Assembly (NCBI GenBank): GCA_937973965.1 | Contig: CALJJQ010000033.1 | Span: forward strand, 35,788-99,787 | Direction of reading: 5' to 3' | Source of the DNA: an uncultured Calothrix sp. | GTDB taxonomy: Bacteria; Cyanobacteriota; Cyanobacteriia; Cyanobacteriales; Nostocaceae | DNA: 64,000 nt | Part shown: in pieces, positions 57,106 to 64,000 of the stretch | How the letters are laid out: every line of letters begins with the position of its first letter | Position numbering within the stretch: position 1 is the stretch's first letter | Notes under the pieces: generated by a model | Databases searched by the model: none | What the model saw: the letters and a program-made list of their open reading frames with translations, nothing else | What the model was told of the DNA's origin: nothing | Made by a program: the position numbers and the translations under genes

Positions 57106-60100
57106 ATGTTATCAGAACAACAACAACGCATTTTAGGTTACTTTATTGAAGAAGCTAGAGACCATCTCAACACCATTGAACAGGGTCTATTAAACCTGCA
57201 AAATACCCTCAATGACCCAGAGATGATTAATGAGGTATTTCGAGCTGCTCACTCAATTAAAGGGGGTGCAGCCATGCTCGGTTTAGAAAGTATTCAACGC
57301 ACTTCCCACCGATTGGAAGATTGTTTTAAAGTTCTCAAGGAAAACCCTATTCAAGTTGACCAAAAATTAGAATCCCTATTTTTAGGGGTTTCTGATACCC
57401 TCAAGGCATTATTAGAACATTTAAGCAGTCCCTTTGGATTGACCGAGGAAATCGCCAATACCCTGATGTCGGAAACTGAACCTGTGTTTGGTTGGTTACA
57501 TGAACACCTAGAAGAATTGGTTCTCCAACAGGGTGGAAAATTGGAAACGGATGCACCTCCACCCCAACCCGTTTCCCCCACACCCACCCAACCCCAAATC
57601 ACAAACGAGCAGTTACAAACCCAGGTATTACAAACCCTACGGGATATGTTGCAGATATTTAAGCAACCTGCTACACCCGAAAATCGTCAGGAACTCAAAA
57701 CCTATTGCGATCGTTTGGTTGTCAGTGGTGATAAGTTAAATTTAACTAACTGGTGTGATTTGTGTAATGCGGCGGCAAGTGCTGTAATTAACCCTGGCTA
57801 TACCTATTTACACTTAGCAAAAATTATTATCACGGAAATTAAGCAGGCTTTAGAATTGGTAATGGCAGGACGCGATCGCGATATTGTCATTAGCCCCCAG
57901 TTGGCTGCGCTAGTGGAAGTTCCGGAAATTGAGTTGTTGGAACTGGATGCTGATTTGTTTGATTTATCAGCACCTGAAAAAAGTTCTGCGAAGATTTCGG
58001 AAGCAGATAACGATGAAATTAATACTTCTAGTCCGGGGAATGAAACTAGTAATTTAACGGAGTTAGATTTTGCGGATGATAATAAAATCGATACTTCTAG
58101 TCCGGGTGAGGAAGTTAGTAGTTTAACAGAGTTGGATTTTGCTGATAATCAAGGTGAGGTGGAAGGTTTTAGCAATCATGATGAGGTTGCTAGTTTAATT
58201 GAACTGGATAGTTTGGCATTTGCTGAAGAAGAACAGGTTGGGGAAACATCTGCGGAAATACCTTTTGTCCCGGAGATTGGGGAATACGAAAATGTCAACA
58301 ATGTTCCTGTTGATGTTGGTTTGATAGATACGATTGAGGATTTGTCCCAGTTATCCGGTCAGGTCAATGACGATGAATCAAATCCAGTCAGTCAAGACTC
58401 CCAGGAAAATTCGGTTGCGACTTTAGACCTGGATGGACCAGAAGTTGGTGTTGAGGAATTAACCGAATTAGATGAGTTGTTTAAGGACGATACACCGGAG
58501 TTGGAGGAAAGTTGGGATGGTCAGACTGTTAGGGATGAATTACACGGTGGTGGGGATAATCAAGATAGTGGAGACAAAACTGATAGCTATATCGATAGCG
58601 AAGTCCACGATTTATTGCAGGTTGAAGATATAACTAGTATTCGGACTCGTCAACCTGTTAGTCGTGAGGAAATGACTGTTGTTCAGTTATTTGGGGATTT
58701 CCTGGATCAAGATTTTGAGGAACAAGAAAGTGAGGATAGTCAATTAGGGACAGCAGGTGATACGGATGGTTCGGGTGAAATCGAGCAAATCGAGCAAATT
58801 GATAAAACAAATGACCATGAAAGAACCGTATTGTTCCCCCTTGCTGATAGTAACTTGACTGAAGGTTTAGATCAAACCTCTGTTAATGATTTGGAAAATG
58901 GGAATATAAATGGGGAGGAGAATGATTTTCTTTCTGAACTAGATGGGGTCAGTGATACTCAGCTAGGAAGTGTGGATACGGAGTTAGATAGTTTATTTGA
59001 ACTTTCATCTGATGCGGAACTAACAACTAGTAGCTTTTTGGATACTAACGCAGATGAATTTGAAGCGTTTTGGTCTCAAGAATTAGCAGAAAGTACGGAT
59101 GCTTCTTCCCAGAATACAAGTCAGAATCCGGATGGAGAGACGGATGATATTGGGAAAGCTCTAGAAGCAAGCTTATTTGCAGCTACGGGGGATAAGCAAT
59201 TAAATAATTCGGTTCCAGAATTTGTCAATGGTCATAATTTGCGCCATGATGATTTAGATTTAAATCAGGAATTGGTGATAGGTTTAAATTTAAATAACTT
59301 GGATGACCAAGGGGTTGATGATGATATTTTTGCCGAATTCACACCAGTTGATACTGTAGATTATCATCCTCCGGAAAGTTCTCAAAATATTCATGCTCAA
59401 TCACCAGAAACTCTGGAATTTTCCCCCGAATTTACCAATGATTCTGATAATTTTGCCACTCAAAATCCAGCAATTACAGAATTAGGTTTACCAGAACTAG
59501 ATGGCGGTAGCAGAGATGAATTTACGGATGTATCTGCAAATATTGCCAATCTAGATAACTTCATAAACAATGATAATGATGATATTTTCAACTTAGATTT
59601 AGAGATTGATGAAAATCCCTTTTTGAGTGAATTATTTGCCGCAGATAGTGACCAAAATGATGATATTTTTGCCCCCATTTCGTCAACAGCAAATTTAGCG
59701 GATAATTTCCCTGAAGAACTTCCCCTGACTAACCAAGATTTAGGGGAAAATTTCCTCACCCAGGAATTTAGTCAACCTCACCCATCCCCCAAAGAAACCG
59801 TAAAGACCCCACCGGATTTCCAGAGGACAACTGAACTCGCAAATAATATTCAAGATAGTAACCTAAATTCAGAATTCCCGACTAGGGACAATGAAGAGGA
59901 AAATCAGTCAGAAAATCACTTAAATAACTTAGATGCTGGGGAACTTTCATCAGAACCTGTTGCAAATAACCCAGTCCCACCTCCCTTAGAACTAGATAAC
60001 CTCAATCAAACTTTAGATAATACGGAAAATAATACAGATAGGGAATTTGCAGCATTGGATGACATGCTCAACGAAATCCCATCCCCCACCAATCCTGCTA

Positions 60101-62379
60101 CAGACTTACAAACAGACAGCAAAGCAGCAGATCCATTTGCAGAACTTGATGCTTTGCTAGAAACAAAACCAGATACCCAGGAACATCCAGACAGGGTTCT
60201 AGATTTGGAATTTGCAGCTTTAGAACAGCTACTAGAACCAGCACCACCACCAACCCCATCCAAAGATACACTAGATACACTCAGCGACGAATTTAGCGAA
60301 TTAGAACGGATGTTGGTAGATGCGGATCAATTAATGGGTTCCTCTTCCATCCCAGCAAACGTACCTATTCCCCAACGTACACCTCCCCGTCGTAGTGTCC
60401 GGTTTGAACAGCTGATGAAAGTTCCAGTCAAACACCTGGATGATTTAAGCAACTTGGTCGGGGAATTAGTTGTTAACCGTAATACCCTCGAACAAGACCA
60501 GGAACGGATGCGTCAATCCCTAGATAACCTGCTCCACCAGGTGCAGCAACTATCGGATGTGGGAGCGCGTATGCAAGAATTGTACGAGCGATCGCTATTG
60601 GAGGCTTCGTTATTAGCTAGTCGTTCCCATAGTTTTAGCCATCGTCATGATACCCCAAACCATCGGGAAAACCCAAACCCTACCGATGCATCCGCAAATA
60701 TACCCCCAGATTCTTCCAGCGATCGCGGTTTTAGTGAGTTGGAAATGGATCGGTTTACCCCTTTCCATATTTTGTCCCAGGAAATGATTGAGTTAATCGT
60801 CCGGGTACGGGAGTCTGCAAGCGATATTGATTTTGTCACTGAGGAAAATGAACGGGTTGCAAGACAATTTCGTCAAGTCACTACCCAATTACAGGAAGGG
60901 TTAACTAGAGCGCGAATGGTTCCTTTTTCCCAGGTGACTGACCGGGTGCGTCGCGGTGTTCGGGATAATGCGATTAAATGTGGGAAACAGGTGGAATTAG
61001 TCATTGAAGGTCAAGATACCCTGATCGACAAAATGATATTAGAACATTTGACCGACCCCTTGACCCATATGCTAAATAATGCGATCGCCCACGGAATTGA
61101 AACACCCGCAGAACGACAAGCTAAAGGGAAACCAGAAACGGGTATAATTACGGTACGGGCATTCCACCAAGGAAACCAAACGGTGATTTCGGTTGCGGAT
61201 GATGGAGCTGGTATCGATCCAGAAAAAGTGAAAAATAAAGCCCTCCAGGTCGGCTTAATTTCCCCCACTCAAGCTGCCAACATGTCACGGATGGAGGTAT
61301 ACGATTTACTGTTCCATTCTGGGTTCAGCACCAAAGACCAAGCTGATGATTTAGCTGGACGGGGTGTGGGAATGGATGTGGTACGTACCAGCATTAGTGA
61401 AATTCGCGGGACTATCACCACCGATTCTCGCATTGATCAGGGCACTTCCTTTACAATTCGTCTCCCCCTCACCCTGAGTATTTGTAAAGCCCTGTGTTGT
61501 GTTTCTGACCGCGCTCGCATTGCCTTCCCAATGGATGGGGTGGAAGATACCCTCGATATACCAGCCAAAAGTATCCAAACTGGCCCCGATAATAAACAGT
61601 TTATCATTTGGCGCGACAGCCAATTACCCTTTAAACCCCTGAAGGAATTACTCACCCTCAACCGTCAATTAAGTCGCGGTAATGTCTACGGAGGAAACCG
61701 TGATGATGATATGATTTCGGTGGTGGTCGTCCGTTCCGGCAATACAATGTTAGCTCTGCAAGTTGACCAGGTATTGAGCGAACAGGAAATCGTGATTAAA
61801 CAGTTTGAAGGACCTGCTCCCAAACCCATTGGTGTTGCTGGAGCCACCGTCCTCGGTGATGGTAGAATTATGGCGATCGCGGATGTTTTGGAAATTATCG
61901 ATATCTTCCAAGGACGCACCTCGAAACAAAGTTCCATTAGTTGGGAACCACCAACTAATAATACCTTGGAAAATACTGAAGGGAAAATTGACCCCACCGT
62001 CCTCATCGTCGATGACTCTATCACTGTTCGCGAATTACTCTCCCTCACCTTCAGTAAGGCTGGGTATCGAGTCGAACAAGCCCGTGATGGTCAGGAAGCT
62101 TGGGATAAACTCCGTTCGGGACTCCCCTGTGATATCGTTTTCTGTGATATTGAAATGCCCCGTTGCGACGGTTTAGAGCTACTTTCACGCATTCAAAAGG
62201 AACCCACCCTCAATCATCTCCCCATTGCCATGCTCACATCTCGTGGTGCGGATAAACACCGACAAATGGCTATTAGTTTAGGTGCTAGCGGCTACTTTAC
62301 CAAACCCTATCTGGAGGAAGCTCTCCTGGAAGCTGCTTCCCGGATGCTCAAAGGAGAAAATCTCGTCAGTGGAGGGTAA
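57106..62379 (+). CDS. hmpE: CheA-type hybrid histidine kinase, HmpE-like
   Basis: The 1757-residue kinase has an Hpt domain at the N-terminus (FRAAHSIKGGAAML with phospho-His49). About 800 residues of acidic, asparagine- and serine-rich linker follow (roughly 280-1090) with internal repeats such as SSLTELDFAD. The dimerisation domain begins near 1094 (FEQLMKVPVKHLDDLSNLVG), the ATPase near 1270-1450 (THMLNNAIAHGIE, DDGAGIDPEKV, GRGVGMDVV), a CheW domain near 1458-1600, and a receiver at 1632-1752 with Asp1681 in VFCDIEMPRCDG and Lys in FTKPY. All key residues are present. It should phosphorylate HmpB and its own receiver. The linker is much longer than in enteric CheA. Confidence 0.92.
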   Translation: MLSEQQQRILGYFIEEARDHLNTIEQGLLNLQNTLNDPEMINEVFRAAHSIKGGAAMLGLESIQRTSHRLEDCFKVLKENPIQVDQKLESLFLGVSDTLKALLEHLSSPFGLTEEIANTLMSETEPVFGWLHEHLEELVLQQGGKLETDAPPPQPVSPTPTQPQITNEQLQTQVLQTLRDMLQIFKQPATPENRQELKTYCDRLVVSGDKLNLTNWCDLCNAAASAVINPGYTYLHLAKIIITEIKQALELVMAGRDRDIVISPQLAALVEVPEIELLELDADLFDLSAPEKSSAKISEADNDEINTSSPGNETSNLTELDFADDNKIDTSSPGEEVSSLTELDFADNQGEVEGFSNHDEVASLIELDSLAFAEEEQVGETSAEIPFVPEIGEYENVNNVPVDVGLIDTIEDLSQLSGQVNDDESNPVSQDSQENSVATLDLDGPEVGVEELTELDELFKDDTPELEESWDGQTVRDELHGGGDNQDSGDKTDSYIDSEVHDLLQVEDITSIRTRQPVSREEMTVVQLFGDFLDQDFEEQESEDSQLGTAGDTDGSGEIEQIEQIDKTNDHERTVLFPLADSNLTEGLDQTSVNDLENGNINGEENDFLSELDGVSDTQLGSVDTELDSLFELSSDAELTTSSFLDTNADEFEAFWSQELAESTDASSQNTSQNPDGETDDIGKALEASLFAATGDKQLNNSVPEFVNGHNLRHDDLDLNQELVIGLNLNNLDDQGVDDDIFAEFTPVDTVDYHPPESSQNIHAQSPETLEFSPEFTNDSDNFATQNPAITELGLPELDGGSRDEFTDVSANIANLDNFINNDNDDIFNLDLEIDENPFLSELFAADSDQNDDIFAPISSTANLADNFPEELPLTNQDLGENFLTQEFSQPHPSPKETVKTPPDFQRTTELANNIQDSNLNSEFPTRDNEEENQSENHLNNLDAGELSSEPVANNPVPPPLELDNLNQTLDNTENNTDREFAALDDMLNEIPSPTNPATDLQTDSKAADPFAELDALLETKPDTQEHPDRVLDLEFAALEQLLEPAPPPTPSKDTLDTLSDEFSELERMLVDADQLMGSSSIPANVPIPQRTPPRRSVRFEQLMKVPVKHLDDLSNLVGELVVNRNTLEQDQERMRQSLDNLLHQVQQLSDVGARMQELYERSLLEASLLASRSHSFSHRHDTPNHRENPNPTDASANIPPDSSSDRGFSELEMDRFTPFHILSQEMIELIVRVRESASDIDFVTEENERVARQFRQVTTQLQEGLTRARMVPFSQVTDRVRRGVRDNAIKCGKQVELVIEGQDTLIDKMILEHLTDPLTHMLNNAIAHGIETPAERQAKGKPETGIITVRAFHQGNQTVISVADDGAGIDPEKVKNKALQVGLISPTQAANMSRMEVYDLLFHSGFSTKDQADDLAGRGVGMDVVRTSISEIRGTITTDSRIDQGTSFTIRLPLTLSICKALCCVSDRARIAFPMDGVEDTLDIPAKSIQTGPDNKQFIIWRDSQLPFKPLKELLTLNRQLSRGNVYGGNRDDDMISVVVVRSGNTMLALQVDQVLSEQEIVIKQFEGPAPKPIGVAGATVLGDGRIMAIADVLEIIDIFQGRTSKQSSISWEPPTNNTLENTEGKIDPTVLIVDDSITVRELLSLTFSKAGYRVEQARDGQEAWDKLRSGLPCDIVFCDIEMPRCDGLELLSRIQKEPTLNHLPIAMLTSRGADKHRQMAISLGASGYFTKPYLEEALLEAASRMLKGENLVSGG

Positions 62380-62459
62380 GGTTTGGATGTATTAAATCCA
62401 AATTTCGAAGGATGTTTCCCTTGAAGTCACAGCGCGATCGCATTGCGAAAAATTGGGGT

Positions 62460-63833
62460 TTAACTAAATAACCAAGCTAAAAATCGCTGCCACCAGGATA
62501 AACTAACTTGGTGGTCAATTTTCATTTTTTTACGGATATCATTGATAGGCCAATTTGTTAATTTCGCTAGGGTCTGTGCTTCCTGTTCAAAGCGACGACG
62601 TAGGGTTTGTTTGTAACGTCTCCCAGCAGCACATGTAACTTTTCCGGTGAAAGGATGTTGCAAAATATAACGTCCTTGAAAGTTTTCCCGATTAGATGTG
62701 GTTTGAAAGATTAAATCTTCAGGGAATTTATCGCGGGTATAACGTACATGTAAACGGCTAATATATACGTTATTCTGATTGAAGTTGGGTGGGAAGGAAG
62801 GGAAAAAGTTTTGATTTCCACCGGGTGTAGTCACGGGAGGTTGGTTTAACCAAAATACTCCTGCTTCTTGTAATTCTTCTGCTGATAAAGGTTCCGCAGA
62901 ACAGGGGTCACAACTACCCATATCCCAAGCGTATTCCAAAAAAGCGACTTTTCGATCTTCTTTGGTATAGACTGTTTGGAACATGGATTTATAAAAGTAG
63001 TTAAATTCGCTTTTAATATATACAGGAAGGTTGAGATTGGAAGGGATTTTGACTGTCCGGTAGTTGGTTACTTCCCCTTGACCCTGGGGTGAAAGAATAT
63101 ATACAATTAAATCCTGAGCTTGGTTCGCATTCATCATCCCTAGGCGAATCGGTAACATGAATTTAGGCGATTCATAGCTAATTTGCAAAGGACGTAAAAA
63201 CTCGTAACCGTTAGTGGCAAATTTTTCCAAATTCACCTTAGCTATGAAGAATTTCATTTTTTGGCGAATATAGGGTTTAAGTAAAGTATTCGCACCACGG
63301 GGTATTTTATAACCATTTTGATGCAGCCAAGTTGCTAATCCATCGGATTCTTTTGCACTGAGAATGAGAATATCGTACTCACCGACGTTGTAACGAGCTT
63401 CCACCGTCACACCGAAATTTTGGGATATTGGTTGGGGTAGGAAAGTCGGAGCAGCAGGTAATGTCGCTGATCGAGGTCGTGATTCCAAGAATACCCGTTC
63501 TTCGCAGGGGTCAGCATCAAAGTATTCTACTAAACGGGGTGCGCTAAATGCATCCAAACGTTGGATAATTTGGGGTTTCGCGACGCGAATTTGTTCTTTC
63601 CTCAGAACCGTGGGAACAGGAACAACAATCGCAAAATCTTTGATCTCCCCTTGGTAATCATTAGCCATTGTCACCACAGTTTTATCACCATCACGAGCGA
63701 TCGCAACTTGAGATGCTTGGTTATATAGTGTGGCATCGGCTTTGGAAACATAAAATCCGCAAAATGCCCAGGCTGATGGTATAAAGCAAAACAAAAAAAG
63801 CAGACAAGCGAGGAAAAATGAGATGATTTTCAT
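62460..63833 (-). CDS. DUF2330 domain exported protein
   Basis: The protein of 457 residues from the ATG at 63833 has a clear signal peptide (MKIISFFLACLLFLFCFIPS, ending AWA) and then FCGFYVSKADATLYNQASQV, the start of a DUF2330 domain. The mature part holds several cysteines (DPCEERV, GSCDPCSAEP, TCAAGRRY). The C-terminus has a basic helix and an aromatic end (WWQRFLAWLFS). The function is unknown. A longer frame to 63905 runs over the end of the upstream gene, so I prefer the shorter start. Confidence 0.8.
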   Translation of the reverse strand: MKIISFFLACLLFLFCFIPSAWAFCGFYVSKADATLYNQASQVAIARDGDKTVVTMANDYQGEIKDFAIVVPVPTVLRKEQIRVAKPQIIQRLDAFSAPRLVEYFDADPCEERVFLESRPRSATLPAAPTFLPQPISQNFGVTVEARYNVGEYDILILSAKESDGLATWLHQNGYKIPRGANTLLKPYIRQKMKFFIAKVNLEKFATNGYEFLRPLQISYESPKFMLPIRLGMMNANQAQDLIVYILSPQGQGEVTNYRTVKIPSNLNLPVYIKSEFNYFYKSMFQTVYTKEDRKVAFLEYAWDMGSCDPCSAEPLSAEELQEAGVFWLNQPPVTTPGGNQNFFPSFPPNFNQNNVYISRLHVRYTRDKFPEDLIFQTTSNRENFQGRYILQHPFTGKVTCAAGRRYKQTLRRRFEQEAQTLAKLTNWPINDIRKKMKIDHQVSLSWWQRFLAWLFS

Positions 63834-63886
63834 AGATACGGAATTCAAAATACAGGATACAAAAGGAATAGATTGACTCTTGATAA

Positions 63887-64000
63887 CTAACTCCCGCTTT
63901 GCCAAGTAAATCGATTTCCCGGAAGCAACTTGTCAATTAGGGGAATCAGGGGTGCAAGGATAAACAAAGCCCAAAATGGGGCGGTGGTAATGTACAAATA
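63887..64000 (-). CDS. C-terminal end of a membrane protein (partial)
   Basis: The minus strand from the right edge reads YLYITTAPFWALFILAPLIP, LIDKLLPGNRFTWQSGS and a stop at 63887, 37 residues in all. The hydrophobic helix and then a basic/aromatic tail look like the end of an integral membrane protein that continues outside the window. It lies 53 bp before the DUF2330 start on the same strand, so the two may be co-transcribed. I cannot name a family from so little. Confidence 0.55.
   Translation of the reverse strand, partial: YLYITTAPFWALFILAPLIPLIDKLLPGNRFTWQSGS

Overview
The window is chromosomal DNA of a cyanobacterium, very probably a filamentous hormogonium-forming (Nostocales-type) strain. 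Evidence: HIP1 octamers (GCGATCGC) recur, many genes belong to cyanobacteria-typical families (DUF1997, DUF3172, AMIN, PATAN/PatA-like, a Psb32-like TPM protein, EF-hand-tailed transaldolase), the order rpsL-rpsG-fusA-tuf-rpsJ is the cyanobacterial one, and a five-gene chemotaxis-like cluster matches the hmp locus of Nostoc punctiforme. Intergenic DNA is long and AT-rich and carries many short dispersed repeats. I saw no rRNA, tRNA, CRISPR array or intact transposase.

Layout: 1-2980 holds the N-terminal two thirds of a glutamate synthase large subunit (minus, cut by the left edge). 3959-7322 carries an exported phosphodiester glycosidase-like protein, a cupin and an IscA/HesB-type Fe-S protein. 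7400-12800 is the str operon. 13302-17081 has a LON-domain protein, prephenate dehydratase, DUF1997 and RNase HII. 17470-23733 has RNase E and a large radical SAM protein, separated by about 1.5 kb without a gene. 24111-27058 has a STAS protein, two small conserved-looking proteins, ClpS and a CPBP protease. 27112-28290 is the standout: one ORF joining a DarT-like DNA ADP-ribosyltransferase to a DarG-like macrodomain. 28592-43186 is mostly housekeeping: an APH-like kinase, IspG, a C-terminal processing protease, a divergent EF-G paralogue, TPR protein, MoaD, SfsA, DUF3172, AMIN, Psb32-like, precorrin-8X methylmutase, inositol monophosphatase and RidA. 43569-50243 has a DUF937 protein, a decayed VapBC pair, a kinase-WD40 protein, transaldolase and a TPR lipoprotein. 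50612-62379 is the hmp-like cluster (PatA-like regulator, CheY, CheW, MCP, CheA hybrid). 62460-64000 has a DUF2330 protein and the tail of a further membrane protein running off the right edge.

How the genes work together: the str operon supplies ribosomal proteins and elongation factors; RNase E and RNase HII form a nucleic-acid-processing group; IspG feeds isoprenoid synthesis; GOGAT feeds nitrogen assimilation. The hmp-like genes should form one signalling array: MCP (hmpD) and CheW (hmpC) would control the CheA hybrid (hmpE), which would pass phosphate to CheY (hmpB), with the PatA-like protein (hmpA) acting without phosphorylation because its receiver lacks the key aspartate. Most other genes look like single transcription units separated by repeat-bearing spacers.
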